Part shown: one piece after another, positions 44,501-52,424 of the stretch
Position numbering within the stretch: the stretch's first letter is position 1
Layout of the letters: each line of letters starts with the position of its first letter
Source of the DNA: Pseudomonas abietaniphila
GTDB lineage: Bacteria; Pseudomonadota; Gammaproteobacteria; Pseudomonadales; Pseudomonadaceae
Assembly (NCBI RefSeq): GCF_900100795.1
Contig: NZ_FNCO01000012.1
Coordinates: forward strand, 124,001 to 188,000
DNA length: 64,000 nt
Reading direction: 5' to 3'
Notes under the pieces: model-generated
Databases searched by the model: none
What the model saw: the letters and a program-made list of their open reading frames with translations, nothing else
Told to the model about the DNA's origin: nothing
Made by a program: the position numbers and the translations under genes

Positions 44501-45217
44501 TTCAAGGACTTTCTGATTGCGGCGTTGCACCGAGCAGTCACGAACACCCAAGGCAATGACTTCGCCCTGACCGTCGCCGAACACCTGTACCTCCAGATGA
44601 CGCGCGCGCTGGATGTACTTCTCGATGAACACGCCCGCGTCACTGAAATTGTTCTGGCCGAGGCGTTTGACGGCCTCGAACGATTCGCTCAGTTCGCTGG
44701 CGCTGCGGCACACGCGCATGCCGATGCCACCGCCGCCTGCCGTGCTTTTCAACATCACCGGGTAGCCGATTGTCTCGGCGGCGCTCAGGGCGGATTCGAC
44801 GCTGTCCAGCAACTCGGTGCCTTCCAGCATCGGCACGCCATGCTGTTTCGCCAGCGCACGGGCCGTGTGCTTGAGGCCGAAGACGCGCAGCTGTTCAGGC
44901 GTGGGGCCGACGAAGGCGATCCCCGCGTCTTCACAGGCCTGCGCAAACGCGGCGTTTTCCGAGAGAAACCCGTAACCGGGGTGAATCGCCTTGGCGCCGG
45001 TCGATTGCGCGATGGTGAGGATCTTGTCCACCGCCAGATAGGTTCCGGCCGCGCCACCGTCGCCCAGGCTGTGGGCCTGATCGGCCTCCAGAATGTGCAG
45101 GCTGGCGGCGTCGGCTTCGGAATAGACGGCAACGCCTTCGACCTTAAGGGCGCGCAAGGTACGCAGGATGCGGCAGGCAATGGCGCCGCGGTTGGCGATC
45201 AGCAGTGTGTCGAACAT
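41528..45217 (-). CDS. uca: biotin-dependent guanidine/urea carboxylase
   Basis: A 1229-aa carboxylase. Biotin carboxylase domain is at about 1-445 (KSTAGGGGIGMRV ATP loop, FLEVNTRLQVEHGVTEQ). The urea-carboxylase-type transferase halves AHS1/AHS2 follow, and the C-terminal biotinyl domain carries Lys1192 in ESMKME. Usually annotated urea carboxylase. The guanidine-I riboswitch and the two associated proteins upstream indicate a guanidine carboxylase, which makes carboxyguanidine. Residues about 775-808 (from CRSALARDDDG to SSRASALLQ) are the translation of a REP pair inserted in frame. Allophanate hydrolase normally follows but is absent. Confidence 0.87.
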   Translation of the reverse strand: MFDTLLIANRGAIACRILRTLRALKVEGVAVYSEADAASLHILEADQAHSLGDGGAAGTYLAVDKILTIAQSTGAKAIHPGYGFLSENAAFAQACEDAGIAFVGPTPEQLRVFGLKHTARALAKQHGVPMLEGTELLDSVESALSAAETIGYPVMLKSTAGGGGIGMRVCRSASELSESFEAVKRLGQNNFSDAGVFIEKYIQRARHLEVQVFGDGQGEVIALGVRDCSVQRRNQKVLEETPAPNLPEGMADELCTAAIKLAKAVSYRSAGTVEFVFDSDDQRFYFLEVNTRLQVEHGVTEQVWGVDLVSWMIQLAAGDLPPLADLQAGLQPRGHAIQARLYAEDPGRDFQPSPGLLTSVQFPPADGKQLRIDTWVEVGCEIPPFFDPMIAKVICWAPDRAAASEGLAQALSDTRLYGVETNRDYLRQILADAPFASGQPWTRCLEGLVYHADTFEVLSGGTQTSVQDYPGRLGYWAVGVPPSGPMDSRSLRLGNRLLGNPEGCSALEITMSGPMLRFNTDAVVAVTGAVIPLTLDGQAQPMNQSFLVTAGSTLALGTIAGAGARSYLCVRGGLDVPDYLGSKSTFTLGQFGGHGGRALRAGDVLHIAPLTDRSVGAQLPAEQAQALPAVRNIRVIYGPHGAPEYFTEGYIQTFFTTDWEVHFNSSRTGVRLIGPKPEWVRADGGEAGLHPSNIHDNPYAIGAVDFTGDMPVILGPDGPSLGGFVCPVTIIEADLWQLGQLKAGDKVRFHPVSLDAARTAFCTGLDVDADIPGESQSCRSALARDDDGSDARDAADVPASSRASALLQGASLTSPIVLDIGVADTRLVARVSGDTHLLLEIGAPELDLVLRFRGHALMQALESKHLNGVIDLTPGIRSLQVHYQPEQLPLAELLNIVAGEWDAVCASKNLEVPSRIVHLPLSWDDPACQLAIEKYMTTVRKDAPWCPSNLEFIRRINDVPNLDEVQRTVFDASYLVMGLGDVYLGAPVATPLDPRHRLVTTKYNPARTWTAENSVGIGGAYMCVYGMEGPGGYQFVGRTLQMWNRYRAVEAFDGKPWLLRFFDQIRFYPVSADELLNIRRDFPLGRYPLQIEHTTLNLADYQTFLATEAQSIAAFRNQQQGAFNAERERWIANGQATFESDEAVAESVEEASVPPGHLSVDSHIAGNLWQVQVEVGQRVAPGDTLVILESMKMEIPLLAPVAGVVQEVRVQPGSAVRAGQRVVVLQAEH
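42794..42897. repeat. REP pair inside the carboxylase coding sequence
   Basis: CTGCAGGAGCGCGCTGGCCC... and ...CGCGGGCAAGCGCGCTCCTACAG are inverted REP copies 50 bases apart. They lie wholly within the open carboxylase gene, keep its frame, and contribute about 34 residues between the transferase halves. Confidence 0.85.
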
Positions 45218-45342
45218 GGTTTTTGACCCCGGAGACTGACCTGCGTCGATCTCAAACTGGGTAGCGGGCCGTCCCGCTGTTGTACTCGTTGCACGAAGGC
45301 CGTCCCTCGCGCCAAAACGTCGAATCAGTGCGCGTGTAACGA

Positions 45343-45966
45343 TTAATCCCAGACGAGCAATTCAGCCGGCGTCGGGTTGTAGCCGTTGCACGGGTTGTTC
45401 AGTTGCGGGCAGTTGGAAATCAGCACGATCACGTCCATTTCGGCGCGCAGTTCCACATATTTGCCCGCGCCGGAAATGCCATCTTCGAACGTCAGTCCAC
45501 CTTCGGCGGTGACCGGCACGTTCATGAAGAAATTGATATTCGGGCTGATGTCGCGCTTGCCCAGACGGCCGTCGTGAACGCAGGCGCGCAGGTAGTTATC
45601 CCGGCAGCTGTGCATGTGGCGTTTTTCCAGCGCGTAACGCACGGTGTTGCTTTCTTGTGCGCAGGCGCCGCCGAGGGTGTCGTGGCGACCGCAGGTGTCT
45701 TCGACGATGGTCAGCATCGGTTTGCCGAGGTTGGAATAGAGCACGCTGCCTTTGCTCAGGTAGACATTGTTCTGCCGACGTAGCGTGCGCTGCACGTCAT
45801 AACGTTCACGCGGGTTGGCCAGGCTGTAGAACAGCGTGTCGACGGCCTGATTGCCTTCGAGGTCGAGCAGGCGCAGGGTTTGCCCGGCCTTGAGTTCGGT
45901 CAGCGAAGGTTCGCCAGCCGGGATGAAGGTGATCGAAACGGGTGCGTTTTTCTGTGGCGTATTCAT
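45343..45966 (-). CDS. urea-carboxylase-associated protein 2, probable carboxyguanidine deiminase subunit
   Basis: A 207-aa DUF1989-type protein (UAAP2 family). Signatures are LFYSLANPRERYDVQRTLRR, TIVEDTCGRHDTLGGAC with conserved His/Cys, and ISPNINFFMNVPVTAEGG. In guanidine-assimilating bacteria two such proteins form the carboxyguanidine deiminase (CgdAB), turning carboxyguanidine into allophanate. Which gene is A or B is not assigned here. ATG 45966 follows GAGGA; the upstream gene stops 11 bases before. Cytoplasmic. Confidence 0.83.
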   Translation of the reverse strand: MNTPQKNAPVSITFIPAGEPSLTELKAGQTLRLLDLEGNQAVDTLFYSLANPRERYDVQRTLRRQNNVYLSKGSVLYSNLGKPMLTIVEDTCGRHDTLGGACAQESNTVRYALEKRHMHSCRDNYLRACVHDGRLGKRDISPNINFFMNVPVTAEGGLTFEDGISGAGKYVELRAEMDVIVLISNCPQLNNPCNGYNPTPAELLVWD

Positions 45967-45977
45967 CGCGGCAATCC

Positions 45978-46703
45978 TCAAGCGAACAGGCGGTCGGTGT
46001 TGATGAAACCGCGCACGTTTTCCTCGCGGGACGTACGGCAGTGTTCAGCGACGCTGGCGTCGGCCTTCATCCAGCTCAACTTGACGGGCTGCGGCGCGTA
46101 CTCGGGGTTGGGGTCCATCGGGTGTTGCAGCGCCGTGAGCACCACCAGCGTGTCCATCGGTGCGTACAGCTCGATGCTGTCGCCAGCTTTCGAGTTGTCG
46201 GGGACGAAGGCCAGGGCGCCGTTGTCGTCGACGTTGACGCGGCTGAACAGGTTGAGTGTCATCAGCAGATCGGAAAGGCCCAAGCCCCACTTGCCCATCT
46301 CGACCAGCAGGTTGTCGGTGCCGTTGCGGAAGAAGCCGTTGCGCAGTTCCTGATAGCGGCCCTGGCCGTACTTCTCGGTGACTTCATCGGCACACAACAC
46401 GCCGCCGATGCTGTCGCTCCAGCCGCAGGTGTCTGCGGTGATCGCTGCCAGCACGCGGCCCATGTCCGAGTACAGGCAATGGCCGGTGGTCAGCTTGGCG
46501 GTGTGTTGGCATTTGAGGCTGTCAGGCAGGTTCAGGCGCTCGGTTTTTTCATGGGCGTTGAACATCGTCAGGCTGACGTTGGCGTTGCCGTTGAGGTCGG
46601 TCAGGCGCAGCAATTCGCCGCGTTTGAGGACGAACGACAGGTGGCCGCCACCGGGCAGCAGTTCTTCGGCGAATACCGGAAAGACAGCAGTTGAATCAGT
46701 CAT
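45978..46703 (-). CDS. urea-carboxylase-associated protein 1, probable carboxyguanidine deiminase subunit
   Basis: A 241-aa DUF1989-type protein (UAAP1 family), homologous to the next gene: LTDLNGNANVSLTMFNAHEK, AITADTCGWSDSIGGVLC and LFSRVNVDDNGALAFVPDNS. It carries the same conserved Thr-Cys-Gly and Asp/His/Cys positions that likely bind metal or substrate. It is the first of the two deiminase-type subunits, between the ABC ATPase and UAAP2. Confidence 0.83.
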   Translation of the reverse strand: MTDSTAVFPVFAEELLPGGGHLSFVLKRGELLRLTDLNGNANVSLTMFNAHEKTERLNLPDSLKCQHTAKLTTGHCLYSDMGRVLAAITADTCGWSDSIGGVLCADEVTEKYGQGRYQELRNGFFRNGTDNLLVEMGKWGLGLSDLLMTLNLFSRVNVDDNGALAFVPDNSKAGDSIELYAPMDTLVVLTALQHPMDPNPEYAPQPVKLSWMKADASVAEHCRTSREENVRGFINTDRLFA

Positions 46704-46715
46704 GTCGAGAATCCT

Positions 46716-47480
46716 TCAAACCGTTTGCAGCGATTCAATGGCCGCGCGCGCGGCGCGACGATCGCTGTTCAGGGGAATGTCATAAGTGATGCGGGCGCCA
46801 TAGGCACCGGGTGCGTGCGGGTCGATGCGGACCTTGTCGAACACCAGCAGCCGCGTGCCGAGGTTGAAGCCTTCGGACAGGTCGTGAGTGACCATGAACA
46901 CCGTCAGTTTCGTTTCCCGCCACAGCTCCAGCAGCAGGGCGTGCATGTCTTTGCGGATGCCGGGATCGAGCGCACCGAACGGCTCGTCGAGCAGCAGCAC
47001 GCGAGGCTTCATGATCAGTGCCTGAGCGATGGCGAGCCGTTGCTGCATGCCGCCAGACAGCTGCGTCGGGTACTTGTCCAGCGCGTGGCCGAGCCCGACC
47101 TTGTGCAGCAGCACCGAGGCCTGCTCCCGAGCCTCACGTTTCGCGTTGCCGAACAACCGGCCCAACACCGCTGAACGCGGCAGTTCAAGGCCCAGCGCCA
47201 CGTTGTCCAGCACCGACAGGTGCGGGAACACCGAGTAACGCTGGAACACCACGCCACGGCTGGCATCCGGTTCTTTGGCCAAGGGTTGACCGTCGAGCAG
47301 AATGCTCCCTTTGCTCGGCACTTCCTGGCCCAGGAGCAGGCGCAGGAAGGTCGATTTGCCGCAACCCGACGCGCCGACAAGGGTGCAGAACTCGCCCTCG
47401 GCGATGCTCAGGTTCAGGCCTTCCAGCACCACTTGATCGTCGTATTGTTGCCAGACGTTATTGACCGTAATGAAGCTCAT
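46716..47480 (-). CDS. ABC transporter ATP-binding protein (NitT/TauT type, guanidine operon)
   Basis: A 254-aa ATPase. Walker A is GASGCGKST (residues about 35-43), signature LSGGMQQR and Walker B VLLLDEPFGALDP. It belongs to the nitrate/sulfonate/taurine class. The start overlaps the permease stop by ATGA. It has the extended TYDIPLNSDRR tail. It powers the importer encoded by the two upstream genes, presumably guanidine or a precursor, given the riboswitch. Confidence 0.88.
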   Translation of the reverse strand: MSFITVNNVWQQYDDQVVLEGLNLSIAEGEFCTLVGASGCGKSTFLRLLLGQEVPSKGSILLDGQPLAKEPDASRGVVFQRYSVFPHLSVLDNVALGLELPRSAVLGRLFGNAKREAREQASVLLHKVGLGHALDKYPTQLSGGMQQRLAIAQALIMKPRVLLLDEPFGALDPGIRKDMHALLLELWRETKLTVFMVTHDLSEGFNLGTRLLVFDKVRIDPHAPGAYGARITYDIPLNSDRRAARAAIESLQTV

Positions 47481-48292
47481 GCGCGTGCGCCCTCGTACCA
47501 AGGGAACGCTTTGCGTGTCAGCGCTTTCAGGCCCCAGTCCATCAGCCAGGCGAGCAGGGTGATCCAGACCACGTAGGGCAGGATCATGTCCATCGCCAGA
47601 TAACGCCGCACCAGGAAGATGCGGTAACCCAGACCGTCGGTGGACGCGATGGCTTCGGCCGCGATCAGGAACAACCAGGCCGAGCCCAACACCAGCCGCA
47701 GCGAGATCAACAGCCGTGGCAGCAACTGCGGCAGCACGACGCGCAGAATCAGCGTCCAGGTCGACGCGCCCAGCGTCTGGGCCTTGATCAGCAGCTCGAC
47801 CGGAATCTCCCGGGCGCGCTGTTCCAGATCACGGGCGAGCACCGGGGTGATGCCGATCACGATCAGCATCACCTTCGACAACTCGCCCAGGCCGAAGACG
47901 ATGAACAGAATCGGCAGAATCGCCAGCGGCGGCACCATCGACAGCACCGTCAGCAAGGGTGACAACGGCGCACCGAACAGCGGCAGCACGCCCGACGCAA
48001 TGCCCAGACACAGCCCGACGACCGCACTGATCGCCAGGCCAATGGCCAGGCGTTGCAGGCTGGACGCGGTGTCCTGCCACAGGATGTATTCGCCGGTGCG
48101 TTGATCAGGGTTGATCGCGACACGTTTGATTGCATCCGTCATCTGCACGGCGCTGGGCAGCAGCTTGTCGTTAGGGTTCTCCGTCAGCCGTGTTGCCGAG
48201 CCCGTGAAGTAGGCGAACAGCAACAGGGCGAACGGCAGGATCACCAGAATCAATCGGCTGGCGCGATCCGGGCGGCGGTTTATTAGGCGCAT
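47477..48292 (-). CDS. ABC transporter permease (NitT/TauT type, guanidine operon)
   Basis: A 271-aa permease with six predicted helices. The EAA-like loop reads ELLIKAQTLGASTWTLILRVVLP. Its N-terminus is basic (MRLINRRPDRASRLIL). It pairs as a homodimer in this class. The gene lies 27 bases after the binding-protein stop and overlaps the ATPase gene. Confidence 0.88.
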   Translation of the reverse strand: MRLINRRPDRASRLILVILPFALLLFAYFTGSATRLTENPNDKLLPSAVQMTDAIKRVAINPDQRTGEYILWQDTASSLQRLAIGLAISAVVGLCLGIASGVLPLFGAPLSPLLTVLSMVPPLAILPILFIVFGLGELSKVMLIVIGITPVLARDLEQRAREIPVELLIKAQTLGASTWTLILRVVLPQLLPRLLISLRLVLGSAWLFLIAAEAIASTDGLGYRIFLVRRYLAMDMILPYVVWITLLAWLMDWGLKALTRKAFPWYEGARA

Positions 48293-48319
48293 ATGGAATA
48301 ACCTGTCTGAAGCGAATTT

Positions 48320-49387
48320 TTACAACTTGCCGTCAGCGGCCATCTGCACATAGCTCGGGTCGAAGTGCAGTTTGAGGTTGCCCTTGTCGCCTTCGGTCAC
48401 GCTGTTGGCGAAGCTCATGCCGACGGCGCTGGAGTCTTTGGCGCCTTCGCCGAGCAGACCGTGTTCGAAGGAGAAGTCAGCGACCTTGCGCATGGTGCTC
48501 GGCAGTTGCTTGCTGGTGGCGAACGCCAGGGCTTCTTTCGGTGTGGCGAACAGCTTGGTGGTGTCCAGCTGCGACTGGAAACCGGCCAGGTCGGTGCCCG
48601 AGGCCTTGGCCATGTGTTCCAGCGCGACCTTGGATTCGGCGGACTTGGCGTTCATCAACGCGACGACTTCAAACCAGGCGCCGGTCAGGGCTTTGCCCAA
48701 TGCGGGGTTGTCTTTGAGGGTCTGGGTGTTGACCACCATCATGTCCATGATTTCGCCCGGGATCTTGCTCGAATCGAACACTTCGGTGACGCCCGGCTTG
48801 GCCTTGATGTCGGAGAGCATCGGGTTCCAGGTGGTGACGGCCTTGACCTGATCGGTGTTGAACGCCGCAGAGATGTCGGCATCGGACGTGTTGACGACCT
48901 TGAGGTCTTTCTCGGTCAGGTCCACCGAGTCCAGGGCGCGGGCCAGCAGGTAGTGGGAAACCGACAGCTCGACCAGGTTGACGTCCATGCCCTTGAGGTC
49001 AGTGACTTTCTTGCCGTTGCCCTTGATGACGATGCCGTCGTTGCCGTTGGAGAAGTCACTGACTACCAGTGCGGTGCTTTCCACGCCGCCTGCGGCTGGA
49101 ATGGTCAGGGCATCCATGTTGGTCATGGTGCAGCCGTCGAACTGGCCAGCGGTGTACTGGTTGATCGACTCAACGTAGTCGTTGATCTGAGTGACCTTGA
49201 TGTTGATGTTGTACTTCTTGGCCCACTTGTCGACGATGCCTTGCGTGCCTGCGTATTCCCACGGCATCCAGCCGGCATAAATGGTCCAGCAGACGTCGAA
49301 GTCTTTTTTCGAGGCGGCGGTGGCCGAGAGGCTGAATGCAGCGATGAGGCCGGCGGTGAGCAGACCGAACAGACGGGACTTTTGCAT
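48320..49387 (-). CDS. ABC substrate-binding protein of the guanidine operon
   Basis: A 355-aa periplasmic binding protein of the NitT/TauT class, the type named 'putative urea ABC transporter substrate-binding protein'. A signal peptide (MQKSRLFGLLTAGLIAAFSL) is cleaved near SATAA. The start of the mature chain, DFDVCWTIYAGWMPWEYAGT, and FDGCTMTNMDALTIPAAGG are family features. The first gene after the guanidine-I riboswitch; CTGGAGG before its ATG is complementary to part of the aptamer. The ligand is most likely guanidine or a guanidino compound. Confidence 0.88.
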   Translation of the reverse strand: MQKSRLFGLLTAGLIAAFSLSATAASKKDFDVCWTIYAGWMPWEYAGTQGIVDKWAKKYNINIKVTQINDYVESINQYTAGQFDGCTMTNMDALTIPAAGGVESTALVVSDFSNGNDGIVIKGNGKKVTDLKGMDVNLVELSVSHYLLARALDSVDLTEKDLKVVNTSDADISAAFNTDQVKAVTTWNPMLSDIKAKPGVTEVFDSSKIPGEIMDMMVVNTQTLKDNPALGKALTGAWFEVVALMNAKSAESKVALEHMAKASGTDLAGFQSQLDTTKLFATPKEALAFATSKQLPSTMRKVADFSFEHGLLGEGAKDSSAVGMSFANSVTEGDKGNLKLHFDPSYVQMAADGKL

Positions 49388-49392
49388 GGATA

Positions 49393-49403
49393 ACCTCCAG
49401 TAG
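49393..49403 (-). promoter_or_regulatory. ribosome site complementary to the riboswitch
   Basis: The mRNA sequence CTACTGGAGGT here contains the Shine-Dalgarno of the binding-protein gene. The aptamer segment ACCTCCAGTAG at 49489-49479 is its exact 11-base complement. This suggests that without guanidine the two pair and hide the ribosome site, and with guanidine the aptamer's P3 hairpin forms and frees it. Confidence 0.65.
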
Positions 49404-49443
49404 CGAAAAGGGGCGGTCAGGAGCACGGCGACACCACTGGTGT

Positions 49444-49545
49444 CCTGTCTCCCGGGCTTTTATCCCGCCGTGTAACCTCTACTGGAGGTCGCCGACTCTC
49501 GGACCAGCCACTCGCTGTTTTCAAGCGAGCCGGAACCCTAGTCGG
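49444..49545 (-). ncRNA. guanidine-I (ykkC) riboswitch
   Basis: On the minus strand the conserved ykkC blocks are in order: CTAGGGTTCCGG, then CTGGTCCGAGAG, then ACACGGCGGGATAAAAGCCC followed by GGGAGA. Between the last two blocks is a short P3-like hairpin, CCTC-CAGTA-GAGG. It lies 57 bases before the binding-protein ATG. Guanidine-I aptamers bind free guanidine and usually turn on guanidine carboxylase or export genes, in agreement with the genes downstream here. Confidence 0.95.
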
Positions 49546-49829
49546 CTATTGCAAATTGTGGTGCCGCGAACCTGAGTTGACTCCTGCACAACCTTTGATA
49601 AGCGAGAGTTGTGCCAAGTCGCCACAGGCCGCGCAGGCCATGGCGGCGGGCGACGTGTGAGGTTTTTTCGCGGGACAAACGTGCACCGTTGCGGGGCGCC
49701 GTCTGGCGGCTGGGGCTTGAGCTGGGGCACTCGGAGGGGATTTTGCAGTCTGACCTTACGTTCTCGGCAGTTTTGGGAACGCCGACCAGCGCCGCTGGTT
49801 CGAGCTCTATCGCGGTCCAGGAGGCCGCC

Positions 49830-50360
49830 ATGTATCGACGAAGCTTGCTCACCGTTTTGATGACGTTGTCTCTTGCAGGATGTTACGGAGGCTATTACGA
49901 ATCGGACACCTACACGCAGCCTGTCTATAGCAGCGGCTACAGCAGCGGATACGTGTATGACAACTATCGCCCCTATGGCCCGACCGCTTACGGTTCCGCG
50001 GTGTACTACTCATCTCCGCGCTACTACTCGGGCCCGCGCTATTACAACCCACCTCGTTACTATGCACCGCCTCCGCGTTATTACGGTCCCGGATATGGCG
50101 GTGGTCGCCCCGGATATGGAGGCGGGGGCTGGCACGGCGGTGGCGGTGGGTACCACGGCGGCGGCTCCGGTTATCGCCCACCGCCTCCTGGTCCTAGACC
50201 TGGCGGAGGCGGCGGTCCGGGGCCAGGTTCCGGCTGGCACGGCAATCCCGGCGGCGGAGGTCCGGGCCCAGGGCGTCCCTCCGGCGGTGGTCGCAACTTC
50301 CGCGAGGACGGTAATTTCGGTCGAGGCGGACATGGCGGCCCAGGCGGCGGGAACCGATAG
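49830..50360 (+). CDS. Gly/Tyr/Pro-rich lipoprotein
   Basis: A 176-aa protein with a lipoprotein signal MYRRSLLTVLMTLSLAGC (Cys18) and a strong CAGGAGG site. The mature chain is low-complexity: a Tyr/Ser/Pro-rich half (repeats like SPRYYSGPRYYNPPRYYAPP) and a glycine-rich half (GGGGWHGGGGG type). It resembles glycine-rich outer-membrane or extracellular lipoproteins. The longer frame upstream is not coding. Function unknown. Confidence 0.75.
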   Translation: MYRRSLLTVLMTLSLAGCYGGYYESDTYTQPVYSSGYSSGYVYDNYRPYGPTAYGSAVYYSSPRYYSGPRYYNPPRYYAPPPRYYGPGYGGGRPGYGGGGWHGGGGGYHGGGSGYRPPPPGPRPGGGGGPGPGSGWHGNPGGGGPGPGRPSGGGRNFREDGNFGRGGHGGPGGGNR

Positions 50361-50370
50361 GCCAACGCAG

Positions 50371-50398
50371 ACGGCGCTCCCTTGAGCGCCGTTTTTTA
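50371..50398 (+). terminator. intrinsic terminator
   Basis: ACGGCGCTC - CCTT - GAGCGCCGT followed by TTTTTATT, just after the lipoprotein gene. Confidence 0.9.
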
Positions 50399-50432
50399 TT
50401 GTCTTGTCGCTGGTCACCCGTAGGTGCAATGT

Positions 50433-51545
50433 TCAATAGCCCGACAAATCCGCCAACGGGTGCCGTCCTTCCCAGGCCTTTTCGAAATGCGCGTCCACCA
50501 CCGCCAGTGGGATCGTCGCGATGTCTTGCCAATGCCAGTGCGGCATATGGTCCTTGTCGATCAAGCGCGCCCGCACCCCCTCACTGAATTCAGGGTGACG
50601 GCAGCAGTTCAGGCTCATGCAGTATTCCATCTGGAACACCTGGGCCAGCGACATGTGCCGAGCCCGCTGAATCTGTTCCCACACCAATTGCGCCGTCAAC
50701 GGGCAGCCCTCGGTCAGGGTTTTTGCGGCCTTGGCCAGCAGCGCATCCTGTGAATGAAGCTGATGTTTCAGAGCGTTCCAGGCACACGGGGCGTCCGCCA
50801 CATCGAGAATCTCGTCGATCTGCTGGCGACGCGGCAGCCACTGCGCAGGCGGAAGCTGACCAGTGGCTTCCTGTTGCAGCGCCTTGAACAGGCTGTTCAG
50901 CTGCACGGCAGTCTGTTCTTGCCAGTTCAACTGCAACAGGCGATCAATCATTTCTTCCTGTTGATCGTCCAGCAGAAAGCGATCAGCCAGGTCCAGATCC
51001 AGCGCATCGCGGCCGTTGATGTGCGACCCGGTCAGGCCCAGAAACAGCCCCAACTTGCCGGGCAGGCGCGACAAAAACCAACTGGCGCCGACGTCGGGGA
51101 ACAGGCCGATGTTGATTTCCGGCATTGCCAGGCGGCTGCTGGGCGTTACCACGCGAATATTGGCGCCTTGCAACAACCCCATGCCGCCGCCGAGCACGTA
51201 GCCGTGACCCCAGCAGATCAACGGTTTCGGGTAGGTGTGTAGCGAGTAGTCCAGACGGTATTCAGCGGCAAAAAACTGCGCGGCCAGTGGTGGGACGTTT
51301 CCCGGTTTGCCACGGTTGGCTTCGACCAGCGCCCGGACGTCGCCGCCCGCACAGAACGCTTTCTCGCCGTTGCCGCGTAAAAGGACACAGACAATCTGAG
51401 GGTCGCTGGCCCAGGCATCCAGTCGATCCTGCAGCGCCAGAATCATCGGCAGGGATAGCGCGTTAAGGGATTTTTCCGCATCCAGCGTGGCGATGCCGAG
51501 GCGGGCGCCGTCGGTGCCGGTAAGCTCTTCGAATTGCAGATTCAT
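50433..51545 (-). CDS. enoyl-CoA hydratase/isomerase family, probable 3-hydroxyisobutyryl-CoA hydrolase
   Basis: A 370-aa crotonase-fold enzyme. The oxyanion-hole motif is EKAFCAGGDVRAL, then GYVLGGGMGL and the FPDVGASWFLSRLPG block that is typical of the long 3-hydroxyisobutyryl-CoA hydrolase subgroup (ECH_2). The C-terminal HPEFSEGVRARLIDKDHMP and FEKAWEGRHPLADL are also characteristic. In valine breakdown it releases 3-hydroxyisobutyrate. ATG 51545 follows GAGG. It is divergent from ung, with no other valine genes nearby. Confidence 0.87.
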   Translation of the reverse strand: MNLQFEELTGTDGARLGIATLDAEKSLNALSLPMILALQDRLDAWASDPQIVCVLLRGNGEKAFCAGGDVRALVEANRGKPGNVPPLAAQFFAAEYRLDYSLHTYPKPLICWGHGYVLGGGMGLLQGANIRVVTPSSRLAMPEINIGLFPDVGASWFLSRLPGKLGLFLGLTGSHINGRDALDLDLADRFLLDDQQEEMIDRLLQLNWQEQTAVQLNSLFKALQQEATGQLPPAQWLPRRQQIDEILDVADAPCAWNALKHQLHSQDALLAKAAKTLTEGCPLTAQLVWEQIQRARHMSLAQVFQMEYCMSLNCCRHPEFSEGVRARLIDKDHMPHWHWQDIATIPLAVVDAHFEKAWEGRHPLADLSGY

Positions 51546-51716
51546 CGTAACCTCGTGTGCATGGTACGGGTATCCGTTAAGGACTGTGAGTCCTGCGTCT
51601 GCCGGGAAGTTGCAATCAGGTGGTGCAGAGGAGTGTAGAAAACCCGCGACGTGTTGCGCTGGAAATAATGGGTCACAGCCCCTAAAGTCCGCGCATTGAT
51701 TTTGCCGGATACGACC

Positions 51717-52412
51717 ATGACAGACGACGACCGCATCAAACTTGAGGCCAGCTGGAAGCAGGCCCTGCGTGAAGAATTCGAAAAGCCTTACATGGGTGAG
51801 CTGCGCGAGTTCCTGCGCCAGGAGCATGCCGCGGGCAAGGAGATCTATCCTCCGGGACCGCTGATCTTCAATGCGCTCAATTCAACGCCGCTGGACAACG
51901 TGAAAGTGGTCATCCTCGGTCAGGACCCGTATCACGGCCCGAACCAGGCGCACGGCCTGTGCTTTTCCGTGCAACCGGGCGTACCGGCGCCGCCGTCGCT
52001 GGTGAACATCTACAAAGAGCTCAAGCGCGACCTGAACATCGACATTCCCAACCACGGCTACTTGCAATCGTGGGCGGATCAGGGCGTGCTGATGCTCAAC
52101 ACCACGCTGACCGTCGAACGCGCCAACGCCGCCTCTCACGCGGGCAAAGGCTGGCAGCACTTCACCGACAAGATCATCGAAACCGTCAGCGCGCATCAGC
52201 CGCATCTGGTCTTCCTGCTGTGGGGCGCCCACGCTCAGAGCAAGAAAAAGCTCATCGATGCGACCAAGCACAAGATCCTCACCTCCGTTCATCCCTCGCC
52301 GTTGTCGGCTTATAAAGGCTTTCTGGGCTGCGGGCATTTCGGCATGGCCAACAAGTTTCTGGAGCAGAACGGACTGACCCCGATTGAGTGGCGCTTGCCC
52401 GAACAGGTCTGA
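51717..52412 (+). CDS. ung: uracil-DNA glycosylase (family 1)
   Basis: A 231-aa base-excision repair enzyme that removes uracil from DNA. The catalytic aspartate is Asp70 in GQDPYHG and the Leu-loop/His motif is HPSPLSAYKG (His192). The length is normal for Ung. Monocistronic, divergent from the crotonase gene; the ATG at 51717 is the natural start. Confidence 0.95.
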   Translation: MTDDDRIKLEASWKQALREEFEKPYMGELREFLRQEHAAGKEIYPPGPLIFNALNSTPLDNVKVVILGQDPYHGPNQAHGLCFSVQPGVPAPPSLVNIYKELKRDLNIDIPNHGYLQSWADQGVLMLNTTLTVERANAASHAGKGWQHFTDKIIETVSAHQPHLVFLLWGAHAQSKKKLIDATKHKILTSVHPSPLSAYKGFLGCGHFGMANKFLEQNGLTPIEWRLPEQV

Positions 52413-52424
52413 TTTTGATCGTTT

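Noticed and set aside
42890..45226. 778-codon plus-strand open frame
   Set aside because: It is the exact antisense of the carboxylase gene, rich in His/Gln/Arg as expected for a shadow frame in GC-rich DNA, and has no recognisable domain or ribosome site.
41528..46703. naming the cluster a plain urea amidolyase system
   Set aside because: No allophanate hydrolase is present and the leader is a guanidine-I riboswitch, so a guanidine pathway explains the genes better, though urea activity is not excluded.
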